64,000 nucleotides of DNA from Isoetes taiwanensis (Eukaryota > Streptophyta > Lycopodiopsida > Isoetales > Isoetaceae), in assembly GCA_021234155.1 (NCBI GenBank), contig JAJEKV010000010.1, positions 7,042,871 to 7,106,870 of the forward strand, given 5' to 3'. The position numbers and the translations under genes are program-made. Below, one piece after another: positions 1 through 10,479 of this stretch; positions within the stretch are counted from its first letter, which is position 1, and every line of letters starts with the position of its first letter. The notes below the pieces were generated by a model. The model saw only the letters and a list, made by a program, of their open reading frames with translations, was not told the origin of the DNA and did not search any database.

Positions 1-138
1 GTGGAAATGGGGTTTTGACCCCATCTTGATTTAGATTGTAGGGCTCTGGTTTAGGGACAGGGCATATCATTGGGAATATGCCCTTTTTCGATGGTCAGGA
101 TTAGCGATTATACAGGATTAGCGATTATAGCGATATGA
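1..138. repeat. Direct repeat, copy 1 (second copy at 3349-3486)
   Basis: The first 138 bases recur almost unchanged at 3349-3486. Each copy holds two small hairpins: TGGGGT/ACCCCA around positions 8-23, and GGGCATAT/ATATGCCC around 60-84. A short internal direct repeat (AGGATTAGCGATTATA, twice) follows. The window edge cuts the left side, so the repeat may be longer. A pair enclosing 3.2 kb could be terminal repeats of a decayed element or a tandem segmental duplication. No primer-binding site is visible next to it. Confidence 0.8.
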
Positions 139-514
139 TATTAAAACTTCAGATAAAGCAACATACATTGTTCTTGAGAAGAAAAGCAATAAATAGCAGC
201 ATCAAACCAATTGCATAATTCTAATCTTCATCCTCATCTTCGCCATTTAATTCTTCGTCATAGTCCTGATTCAATGTCTGCATCCCCTCTTCATTTATTT
301 CATCATACTCAACAAATTAAAAAATATACTAATGCAGGTTTTATTTTCCCTAGACATGCTTCCTTACAGTTGCAGGTCTTATGATGGTGGCTCCTGCAGA
401 TTCCAAGTTTAATATGAATCACACACTTGTTTCCACTGTTTAGTGGAGCAGCATCTACTGCATCTAGTATGGTGATGCAATTTGCCAATATCTGGTATAT
501 AAAATTAATAAATA

Positions 515-735
515 GATATTTGACCAGTGGAAAGTACAAAACAATACAAGAAGCAATGAACAAAGCTCTACAATATAGCAAACCTTTATATGTTATCAAA
601 ATCAAGGCAGGAGTCTATTATCAAGGCATGAATCTATTATGAGCAAGTGAATGTGCAAAAGAAGCTGACCAATTTACTGTTTGTTGGAGATGGAATAGGC
701 ACGTATCATTACAGGAAACAAGAATGTGTAGCAGA
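515..735 (+). pseudogene. Pectinesterase (pectin methylesterase) fragment
   Basis: The frame reads SGKYKTIQEAMNKA, then YVIKIKAGVY, then, after a small local duplication that shifts the frame, YEQVNVQKKLTNLLFVGDGIG. These match the start of the pectinesterase catalytic domain (DGSG-x-TIQEA, YVI-x-IK-x-GVY, and the FVGDGIG stretch). The enzyme family demethylesterifies pectin in the cell wall. Only about 70 residues of a roughly 300-residue domain are present. The catalytic Asp and Arg motifs are absent and stops follow, so this is a gene fragment. The frame break is a near repeat of CTATTAT around 615-635. Confidence 0.7.
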
Positions 736-1254
736 GTGGCCTTTGAAGCGCTAAGAGACAAAGCCAAACTACTCATGTATATGCATTCTGCATTGGTGTA
801 AAGGAAAAAATCAGCTGAGGAATCGCTCTTCAATAAAGAAAGACTAAAAGATGTGCATTTCTTAACTTACCAATGATCCATCGGTATGTAGTAAGAGTGT
901 TAAGAGTGTGGAGGTATTCCCGGCCTAATTCAAGTGTATGGCCTCCATCTGAAAGATTCAGATAAGAGCTTCCTCTGCTACAACAGCTTTGAAAAATACC
1001 TTCAGCAATCTGCCTACAACTGTAAGGAAAAGACCTCTGGAAGAAAACCTCTTGAAAAAGCTCCACCTGCAGCATGATTGGGCTGGAAGAAGCGCTGAAC
1101 CGGCTCTAGTGCCACAGGATATTGTCGGAACAGAGAGCTCCAGGGCTCAGAAGAAGATTTGGAGGCGCCAACGGTCATGAAAATGCTCTGTTTTTACATC
1201 AATGGCGCCTATGCACAAAAACACACACGAAGTGGGAAAAAAAAAAAATTCGAG

Positions 1255-1355
1255 ATTTTTGACCCAACCGACCTTGGGTCGGATTTGGCCGACTCCGATC
1301 TAGGTCGGAAAAGGTCGGCATTTAGGGCCGACCTAGGTCGGCCCCAACTATGTAG
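1255..1355. repeat. Cluster of GGTCGG/CCGACC inverted motifs
   Basis: About 90 bases contain many copies of GGTCGG and its complement. They include the palindrome CCGACCTAGGTCGG near 1340 and a degenerate version near 1298. The stretch can fold into several alternative hairpins and lies in otherwise AT-rich DNA just after a 12-base A run. It could be the end of a small transposon or a protein-binding array; I cannot tell which. Confidence 0.55.
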
Positions 1356-2035
1356 ACTCGGAGGAGCTGGGGCTGTCGGATTGTCTCGATACTGCCCAGA
1401 ATCCTACAGGATCAGCAGTGAGGTGAAACTCAAGAGAAATTTGCTGCTCAATGACAAGAGAATTGGATGGAGGACTACAATGTCCCTGCATGCAAAGGGA
1501 GCAAGGATCAATCACGAATGAATAGACCTATAACTTAATGTGCATGGACTAGATCTTAGCTAACTAATGTAAACCTGATCGCTTTTAAGATGCAGCCATG
1601 CAGCAGAAATTTTCTAGCAGATAGAGCAAGAATGATCCACAAACTTACAGATCCGCCAATCCTCATGTGTTACTTTATGCATGTGAGAGAACTGAGCTAA
1701 ACTTAAACAATTATATGTCTTTATAAGCATTCAATCAGAACGAAAATGGCAAAAAATAGGCCAATGATTCAACTGGAAACCAAATCTGTTCCACAGCAAA
1801 TGTGGACATGGATCCTCACGAAGCTATACATCAAGAGAAATGAGGTGACAGACTGTAGTATGAAAACCATAGGTGACTGAAAAAGAACTGGAATGATGCC
1901 GACTTGCAATAAAATTACCTGTCCAGGTTGGCCGTTGTGAGGTCCAGAAATTGTTGAGCTGTGTGGTGCAACAGAGCTCAAATGCGATGGTGGAGGCTGG
2001 GAGTGGAAAGCTAAGAGCTCCGTGGGCTGATACGA

Positions 2036-2145
2036 AAATCGATGAGGCAGATGTTGCATGCAGCTCCAACCCTGCTCCGTTCTTGCGCACAAATCGATGA
2101 GGCAGATGTTGCATATAGCTTCAACCCTGCTCCATTCCTGCGCAC
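2036..2145. repeat. Tandem duplication, 55 bp x 2
   Basis: The segment beginning AAATCGATGAGGCAGATG at 2036 is repeated at 2091 with a few substitutions. The surrounding DNA (1520-3348) shows no recognisable gene; short open frames there are scattered and overlap on both strands. Confidence 0.8.
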
Positions 2146-3348
2146 GCCCAGCCAAAATCCAACCTAACAGATCGGAATGGAAAAATGAAGCTCAGATCTG
2201 GATTCATGTGAAAAATCAATGGCTTAGGATTAGAATTAGTCTTACTTCTTGGGGAAATTAGAAGGATCAAGGAGACATGAATCCAATCCAGGGAAAAAGG
2301 GTTGAAAGAGGAAGCTGGAAATAGAAAAAGATGTAATATGGAAAGATCCGCCTGAACATGGTCCCAGGCGATGGAGTACAGCCACCAAGATGCCGAATCT
2401 GCCTCATAAAAAATGCAGCTCTAACCACTGCAACCAAGCTCGAAGTCGTGACGAGGAAGTACCGATTAAGTTCCCAAAATGTTGTTTGGGTGTGGTATTA
2501 CATATGATTGTGCATGGTTTAAGGGTGTATTCGTATGCCAAAATAGTATTATGCTGATGTCAGTAAATGGGGTGTGGGTTTTATAAGGTGTGGCATTTTT
2601 TTCCCTTTCTGTATTAGGAAAGTGGGATTCGTGTCGAAATTGGGCGTTAGGGCAGGGCATGGCGGAGTTCTTCCGTGGGCGGCTGCTTGGCCATGGCGGA
2701 GTTACTGTGACAGGGTTCAGAGGCAACCGGCGTCTTCAAATCGATTCTGGCAGCAGTAAATATGGAGTTAATCTGGGAGGGTTCAGGGCAGAGAGGGCAC
2801 AGATGCAGAATCCGACATCCTTCCTTCTGCCATAGACAAAAGCATGTTCGATTTCCTTCTGCCATAGCCAAAAGCAAGAAATATGATTTCGTTTTGTCTT
2901 GTAAGCCCTCTTCCTTCTTGTGCTTGTGTTTCGCTTCAACAGGTGTTGTCTGGTTTGGCAGTGGTGGTGTTTGATTTTGAGGTTTTCCGGAACTGCCTTT
3001 TGGGCAGGGGGTTCAAATCCCCATGCTTCCTCCTATGCTGCAGCAGCGCATGCTAAATTTCAACTCCCCGTGCTTCATTATGTTGTTTGTTTCTTTCTTC
3101 TTGTTGGCAGAATGGCAGTGGATGCATAGGAGCCCATTCTTCAGCAGCAATGGAGGTCCTGTAACATGTGCAGCAGGTTGGTCTGCAGTTCGTGAAGAGA
3201 ATGAGGTTCGGCCATGCATTTAGACTTGCTTCATAGCGGATATGGTCGTTTAACTGTATGTTTGCAAAACAGTTTGAGTTGTTTGTTACTTGTGCGTATG
3301 TACGCAGTTGACTTCAATCAAATACATCCTCATCCACCTTAGGGTGAC

Positions 3349-3486
3349 GTGGAAATGGGGTTTTGACCCCATCTTGATTTAGATTGTAGGGCTCTGGTTT
3401 AGGGACAGGGCATATCATTGGGAATATGCCCTTTTTCGATGGTCAGGATTAGCGATTATACAGGATTAGCGATTATAGCGATATGA
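3349..3486. repeat. Direct repeat, copy 2 (first copy at 1-138)
   Basis: Near-identical to 1-138, including both hairpins and the internal AGGATTAGCGATTATA doublet. The two copies diverge immediately after GCGATATGA. The interval 3490-3790 contains short open stretches that I cannot assign. Confidence 0.8.
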
Positions 3487-4469
3487 GCGAGGATTCGTGA
3501 ATGCCACTCTACAAGAAGTTCTAGAGATCAAAAACAAAAAATCATTAAAAGGATAAGAGAGACACATAGTGATTTGATGGAATTTGGTAGAGCAATCCCG
3601 GTGGAACCAGTCAGCAAAGGCGATGTGTAAACCAGCTGAGAAAGATGGTGGTAAAGATGAAGAAGATGCCAGAAGATGTAGAGGAGCAAGATGATGAGGA
3701 AAGGAAGCATTCAATGATATAGCAATATCATGGGGACTATATACAGGAGCACCAATTACGATGAAGGTCATAACACCTAGTGTCTTCTTACCACAAGCTG
3801 TTGCTGCTGCTTAGATACTCATGGATCATTAACCATGGAAACAATTTTCTCATCATGGCAGAGTCCCTCATGGACCTTTATCGTGAAAGCTCATCCTGCA
3901 TTTATTTTCAGCCATGGTATTTCACTCTAGTCTCCATAAGTATCCAATTAATTCTTCACAAAATATCCTTTCATCCAAGGTTAGCTAGCTTAGCTATGCG
4001 CTTCTCAAGAAACATCTACTCACAACTTGAATGTTGTTACATGTTTTACCAGTTTTCTTTTCTTCAGGAGTTGAGGAATCACCTATCTTCTTTTCAGGAG
4101 TTGGAAAATCACCTTTCAGCAAGTGCTCATTTAACCTTGGGGATCTCCTTGTGCTTTTGGGAAAATTTCATTGGACTTAACTTGTCCACATCAATAAAAC
4201 CTGCATAATATTTCTACAAGTTAGATTAGATGAACACTTCTAAAGCAGATTAAAATTATAGTCAAAGTCATTACCCTTTTCCAATTTGAGCTCTTTACAG
4301 ATTTCTCCTTTCTCTGGAATGAAGTCAATAGCAACAAGCTTTGTGTACAGAGAAGTGGTACTGTCATCTTCTTTCTTACCTCTTTTCTTGCTCCTCAGCA
4401 CCTTGTTTTTCTTGTCTTCCTTGCTACTATCCTTGTCACTATCATTGTCACTTTCCTATTCACTTTCAA

Positions 4470-5500
4470 CAGGATGGTATTCCTTGAATACTAGCTCTTG
4501 CAAGCTGCTGCCTGGTACCTCTTCATGTTATATAAGTACAGTGCAATGCATACAATCCAAAAACAGCAGAAAAGCAAAAAACATGGTATTTGTGACCACA
4601 TATTAATTTGACATGCAATTCATAGTCTCTATAGAACGAAAGGCCACATGCTTCACATGCATCCTTGTTATCTAAGAAAGGCATGTCATAAGAACCCATA
4701 CCTAGGTGCATCCGATTTTTGTTCGACTCACTTTGCAGAAAAGCAACATGTTTGCATTTGGCATGCAAATTTTTCATATGCTTTTCAATAGCCTCAACTT
4801 CACACTTCAGCTCGCATATGTCAACCTTCAAGATCTTTAATCCATTCTTATCTACCTTTTTTATAGTGCTGGCCAACATATCATGCCACATTTCTTCCTG
4901 TAATTTCAGCTTTTGAATAGCTCCTTGTTCTTCCGAAAAATCACTTTCTAAAGCCTCTCTATCTTTAATTGTTTCAGATATCTGCTCCTCTTGCAGAGAT
5001 GGTAGTCTCAGCTTGAGTAAGTGCACCTTCTTTTCTTAAATAGTCAACTTCTTCCAGTAGAATCTCGTCTTCTTTTTTAGTTTTCATGGCAGCAAGCTTC
5101 CTAAGTTGATTCAATATAGCATTGATGTTGTTGCTATAACTATTACCCTCTTGTTTAACTGCAAGTTGTCACTCAGAAGTCTTGAAAGCATCAGCAGCAA
5201 ATGATGCCCAATTAATAGCATATTCTTCAGAATTTGCACTGCTTGAGGGGAGTTGGCCCAGGCAAAAGCTCTTGCAAAGTCACTCTAACTTCATTGTTAG
5301 TGGGCTTGGATTTTTGGTAAATCCGTTCGAGAAGGTCGTGCAATTGAGTTTCATAGGTAGGCCGAATAAGTTTTAGATTGATCTTCCCTTTCCTCAATGG
5401 CATCTTCCAAACTCGAAGAAAATCAGCCTCTGTAACATCTTTTGGCTTAATTTCTTTGGGCCTCTTCCCTTTGTAGAGCTCAGTTAACATGGAATTCATA
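4470..5500 (-). pseudogene. Unrecognised gene remnant: coiled coil plus Cys/His motif
   Basis: Three minus-strand pieces appear to belong to one gene. The upstream piece (5499-5227) is basic and contains PKDVTEADFLRVWKMPLRKG. A middle piece (about 5230-5030) reads through NWASF, NAILNQLRKLAAMK and an acidic helix. The downstream piece (5026-4523) is a likely coiled coil (EEQISETIKDREALESDF). It ends in CEACGLSFYRDYELHVKLICGHKYHVFCF, which has CxxC and HxxHxF-type spacing suggestive of a metal site. Relative to the other copy, the upstream piece has a 1-base loss that shifts the frame. I do not recognise the family. It is probably an old multi-exon gene, now decayed. Confidence 0.5.
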
Positions 5501-6922
5501 TTCCATTCTAGCCATCAGCAGATCCTGCATGCACAAAAAATTCAAAACTTTATGGGCACAGAATTAGTAGGAGTGAGATCACAAAAGGAAAATTAAGAAT
5601 AACCTCGCCGGAATTGAGTGCCATCACAAGAAAAATATTGCTTGATGAATTCGAAAAAGAAAGTGCTGGTAGCTTGATCGATTGAATAGAAAGAGGAAAA
5701 GGTGGCAAGGATTCTTAAACAATTATGTAAAAATAGGGGATATCTTGAAGAGAACTCACGCTCAAAAATTGATGAAAATTTATCAAGAGTGTATCCTTCA
5801 CCATAATGATGCCACCCAAATCAATTGCACTGCCAGGAACCGAAAAATCTATTGCATTGGGATCTGGTTGCGAATGATTTTTGTCTCACTTAATATTACT
5901 TTAAAATCATAAAGAGGTTTTAATGCATTAGCAAACTTACACTGATACATACAGAAATAAGGTTTACAATCACAAGAGCACCAAAAACCTACAAAACTAG
6001 CCACAAATATAAATTATGTCATACATATGCAAATGAAAGCAGATCCCCAAAAGCAACAATACCATTACCCAGGAGTATAATGGACACGAGAAACGAAGGC
6101 ATGAAAGCCAAAGTGACAGATGCCATTGTCGAATTTGACTCTGTTTGATTGCCGGATTTCACTTTGTTTGCAGGAAACTAAAGGCATGGAAGCTAAGGCA
6201 ACAAATAACTTGCCTCTGCAGCCAAGCTTATACTGAAGTAAAAAGCCACTGCAAGCCATTCATTTGGTTTTTGTAGCAGTCGATCTAAGACATTGAACAT
6301 CTATTCCAGGGTTATGATGCCAACAATTGCAAAGATTAGGATATTCTGGTGATCACAACCAAAAAAAGACCAAGTGCAATAGATAATACATTATTTGGCG
6401 AGAGAGTTTGAATTTAATGACATCTTTCAAATTTTCAAATCATGATTACCTAGCATGATCTTTCTTCCTGGTCAATTATGGAGCTGAAGATGGAAATAAT
6501 GATGTTTCAAGTGCATGGCTGTTGTCCTGTCAAGGACATACTAATCAAGATAAGTTCTGAAAATGTTTACTATTAAATTCTACAAAACAATGTCTTGTAG
6601 CACGAAGTGAATAAATAAAATTTCATTCAATAAAAACTCAACGACATTTTAATACAGGAAAAACCATGTGACATAGAACTTTCTATCACGCATGTTTGGA
6701 CATTTCTCTAATATAGTGATCTGTCCAACTTAAAGGTCATAGGTGGAGATAGCAACATCTACGAACTTAAAATCATGCCATCTTCATGTGCCAACAACAA
6801 CCCGCATAATTCTCTAGCAGTTCTAAGGAAAAAGACTTCATGGAAAAAAATGCACTCTCGTTACACACATCCTGGCCTCCATTGGAGTAACAAAAAGAGG
6901 ATCCTTAGGAAATTACCATTAC

Positions 6923-7047
6923 CTTAAGAAAGAGGTCCCCTTTTACTCGCATTGCAAATTTCCACATATTTGAAGGCACGGAAAAATTAGGGATCCCATC
7001 AAGCACCCAATCCATAAAGCATAGCCGAATCCTGTACTCCACCATCC
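6923..7047 (-). CDS. Isolated exon with canonical splice sites (hypothetical protein)
   Basis: On the minus strand a 125-base open segment is preceded by a pyrimidine-containing stretch ending in TTATGCAG and followed by GTAATG. It encodes MVEYRIRLCFMDWVLDGIP, then PNFSVPSNMWKFAMRVKG and DLFLK. Copy 2 of the block (about 29215-29340) has lost a base in the ATGGATTGG region and 12 bases next to the donor, so only this copy is open. I could not join it confidently to other exons or name the protein. Confidence 0.4.
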
Positions 7048-7799
7048 CTGCATAATAATGTAGTTAAAGAAATACATCTATTTATAAGGTAATTAATATA
7101 ATGAAGAACCTCATTTCTTCATTGAGTACCTATTTGCCATCCAAAGGTAATGGCATGCCTTGTTCAACATAGGCTGTTTGCATGTTGCCATGAACACAGC
7201 ATTAGAAAAAAACCAGAATTTTGACTTTCCTTGGAGTTCTAAGTACATTTCTAGAAACTAGACAATTCCCATTCAACAGCATTCATTATACACGCTTAAC
7301 TGGTGGTGTGCATAACTTTTTTAACAGAGTGTAGATCTTTCGAGCAGCCAATCGCTTGGGTACTCTACCAGAGATGTAGGTATCTTGTGATGGGAAGTCG
7401 ATCACCTAAATAGATTCTTATAAGAACCACTAAGCACAATACCACATCAAAAAATGCGATAATTACTTGAGCTTCTAGTTTACTCCCTTCCATAGAAAGA
7501 CATCCAGTTAGATGGTTTCCAGAGCGGCTGCCCAACAACAGGGGCGGCCGATAGTTTACAGAGGATACTAGGTTTGGAACAGTTTTTGGCATATTCTCGG
7601 CATATAATGACATATACCTGGAATATACCACAAATCCACGTGAATTAGGATTTGCCCTCTTGGGACAACCCAAAAAGAGCACAGCAAACCAAGCCCGTCT
7701 CAGGGATTTAAAAGGTTTTAGCATCTTTAATGTGCAAATGTGGCCCTAATAGAAAACTTCGTTTTGAGTTTCGTATAAGAAAGGACCCGGAGAGTTTCC

Positions 7800-9099
7800 A
7801 TGGCTGGATGGTTGAATGATGTGCTTAAAAGGGCAGAGAAGAACGCGATGCCTATTTCCAGAGAATCTGCTTATCGTATGGTCTACGAATGCATTAGACA
7901 AAGAGACTTAGAAACAGGTAGGCGAGTGCAATCTCTAATATCCCAAAATGGGTTGGACTCTGTTTCTGTCTTGATTGATCCCCTCATTCGTCTTTTTGCT
8001 TCTTGTGGTAGTTTAGCTGATGCAAGACAAGCATTTAGAAAAGTTTCTAACCCAACTCTGTATACATGGAATGCAATTATTGATGCTCATTCCAAGCTTC
8101 GGAAGGGCAAGACTGCACTTAAACTGTATGAGAAGATGCAGCAAAAGGGTTTTAAACCAAATGAGTTCATAATTTCTACCATTTTGAAAGCATGTGGTAG
8201 CTTAGGTGCCATAGATGAGGGCAAGCGTATCCATTTGCAAGTGGAAAAGAATGGGTTTCAAACAGATGTTGTGGTGGGAAATGCACTCGTAGATATGTAT
8301 GTGAAATGTGGTAGCTTGGATGATGCGTTTGAAGTGTTTGATAAATTGAGAAACAGGAATGTAATAACATGGAGTACCATGATTGTTGGATATGCACATT
8401 ATGGCCAAGGTGCTTTTGCGCTCCAGTGCTTTGAACGTATGCAAAAGCAGGGAATAAAACCTGATGCATTTACATTCTCTAACATCTTAAAAGCTTGTTC
8501 AAGCACAGGAGCAATAGATCAAGGTAAGCGCGTCCACGAGCAGATTATTAGAAGTAAGCTTAAAAGAGATTATGTTTTGGAGAGTGCACTTGTAGACATG
8601 TATGCTAAATGTGGGAACTTTGAGGAAAGCACGTAAGATCTTCAACGCGCTATCAAGTAAAAATGTGGTGATATGGGGTGCAATGATTGCAGGGTATTCT
8701 CAGCTTGGGGAGATTAAGGTGGCTGTGAAATGCTTTGATCTTATGTAGAGTTCTGGTGTCTTGCCAAATGATGTTGTATTTCTGGCCCTCTTAACAGGTT
8801 TTTGCCGAGCCGGCTTGGTTGATGAAGGCCTTAGAGTATACAGAGGTATGTAGGAATACCATGAATTAAGACCAAATATATCTCATGTGACGTGCATGAT
8901 GGATCTCTTGGGGCATGCAGGATGTTTTAATGAAGTAGAAGATGTGCTTAAGACTACAGTAAAACTTGATGTGTACCTATGGTCGACACTGCTTGAAGCC
9001 TGCAGAATGCACTGTAATGTGGAACTAGGCCAAAGGTGCTTCAATGAGATTGTTTTCTTAGATCCCTTTTATGCTCCGGCATATATCCTCATGTCAACA
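7800..9099 (+). pseudogene. PPR protein (PLS class) pseudogene, D1 copy 1
   Basis: An ATG at 7800 opens 278 codons of PLS-class pentatricopeptide repeats. Hallmarks are [49 protein letters not shown] and [12 protein letters not shown]. The frame shifts near 8630. The remaining repeats and the start of the E region continue from 8640 in another frame, with in-frame TAG codons near 8743 and 8850. Homology to the other copies ends abruptly near 9099, after PAYILMS. PPR proteins of this class bind organellar RNA and guide C-to-U editing. This copy lacks the E/E+/DYW tail and has at least three disabling changes. Confidence 0.85.
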
Positions 9100-9310
9100 A
9101 TGTTTCCTTATGCTTGTTTATTACCAAAGGCCCCGCTCAAAGCTACTGCTTTTTTGCGTTTATTGCCAAAGGCCTCTGTTGTTTTATTTTCCAGCACTAC
9201 TCTTCTAAAGGCTTACCAAAATAAATTGAGAAGCAAGATTGATAAACGAAGACCAGGTCAACAATCTGCTCCACAAACGAAGACCAGGTCAGCACGTTCC
9301 AGAGTATAAC
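9100..9310 (+). other. Chimeric extension fused to the broken PPR frame
   Basis: After 9099 the PPR sequence is replaced by unrelated DNA that stays open to a stop near 9309. It includes two diverged copies of TTTATTACCAAAGGC-like sequence and a repeated AAACGAAGACCAGGTCA (about 9243 and 9276). The encoded tail (KAPLKATAFLRLLPKASVVL, then basic residues) matches nothing I recognise. It is most likely the edge of an insertion or rearrangement. 9310-10005 shows no gene I can support. Confidence 0.45.
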
Positions 9311-10005
9311 CTTAAACAGAGTTTGTAATATCCAGGGATTAAAGCTAAATCTCATATCACAGAAGAAATTTGCTCACCAGACGTTTCTACCAAAACGGCC
9401 ATGCTGGGTGGCAAAGCTCCTCTAGGGTTTGCAAGCCATAGCCAAGCCTGACAAAAGGTTAACTGCGAGAACCATAACCATGGCTTCCTATTAGGGATGA
9501 AATATCCCTAAATGCAAGTTTAGATTTAATATAGTCGAGTGCCAAAACCATGGCATAAATAATTGCAGGCTCACAAAGCTCTTGCATACTCAGACTTGGG
9601 CATGCGCTGATCTGCCATGGGCGAAAGCTAGGAAAGAAGTCGGGTTTGAACTGAAAAAGCCAACTCAGAAATAATGATTGGTTGCCGTTGTGGCTACCGA
9701 AACAAAAGCCCCTTGCTTACCATGGATTTGACACTCCTCGTGCTTTTATTTTGCAAAACACTCCGGTGCTGCAGATGCTTCTGCGACTATAATAAGACAT
9801 CAAACTAAGAAAATGGTTTCGCTGGATCAATCGAGCTGCATTACATACGGTGATGGACCCTAAATTTCAAAGGAGAAAGACGTATCTGGACCGTCCAAAA
9901 CTCTTAATATACCAGAATCCTTACCACGTTAGTGCAACTCTAACTCTACCACGAACAGTGCAGACCTGAATTTCTCAAATTTATCTTTTCAAATTTTTTT
10001 TAAAC

Positions 10006-10250
10006 TTCTGAATTTCAGAACGTTCGATTAGGAACCATGAGTCCATGACACGAAGATTTGGGGTCATTTTCTTCACTCTCTAAAATGCTTGTCAGATTGC
10101 AGCCTTCGCGATAGCTTCATCAATATTACCTACCAAATAGAAAGCTTGTTCGGGAAGACCATCCAATTATCCAGAAAGGATCATTTGGAATCCTTCAATC
10201 ATTTGTACGAGAGTAACATATTTTCCTGGAGAACCAATTATAACCCAGTA
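10006..10250 (-). pseudogene. atpB/atpE: Nuclear insertion of plastid DNA: 3' end of atpB and start of atpE
   Basis: On the minus strand, about 10250-10090 reads GSPGKYVTLVQMIEGFQMIL, SG, stop, LDGLPEQAFYLVGNIDEAIA. This is the C-terminus of the plastid ATP synthase beta subunit, with the expected Glu codon changed to a stop. Just downstream, an ATG at 10067 starts MTPNLRVM. After a short insertion it continues as PNR and NSEIQ in a shifted frame, matching the start of the epsilon subunit. The order atpB then atpE, almost abutting, is the plastid gene order. Stops and indels show an old, inactive transfer to the nucleus. Confidence 0.85.
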
Positions 10251-10479
10251 TTTAGTGTTGACTGTAATACACATGTACGTATATCGTTACGATAAAATAA
10301 TTCCAATTTGTTTGATAGTCAATATACTCTGCCTATTAGTCGGCCATCACTGTGCCTATTATTCGGCTGACGAGAGTGAGAAGTTTAAGATACATTGGGT
10401 GCGTCTCCTCCCAATCATCCGGATTCACGTTGTACATCAATACATCTTGGTTTTGAAGGTCACCCATCATGAAAGGTAA

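Larger units (their letters stand above)
3795..9099. repeat. Segmental duplication block D1, copy 1
   Basis: This block is collinear with 25623-33423. It carries, in order, a coiled-coil/Cys-His gene remnant (minus), a short spliceable exon (minus), and a PPR pseudogene (plus). Copy 2 has extra DNA at 28254-28612 and the Helitron at 29369-31402. Copy 1 keeps the uninterrupted Helitron target at 7071-7085. Both copies are riddled with small indels, so the duplication is not recent. Confidence 0.9.

Noticed and set aside
3466-3771. Minus-strand frame of 101 codons
   Set aside because: The plus strand over the same bases also gives protein-like stretches (SDLMEFGRAIPVEPVSKGDV). Neither strand has a family match, so no call is made.
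7365-7724. Minus-strand frame upstream of the PPR pseudogene (and its copy at 31613-31900)
   Set aside because: The two copies share SRSGNHL and MEGSKLEAQVIIAFFDVVLC but differ in frame elsewhere, and no family is recognised. It may be an exon but the support is too thin to list as a gene.
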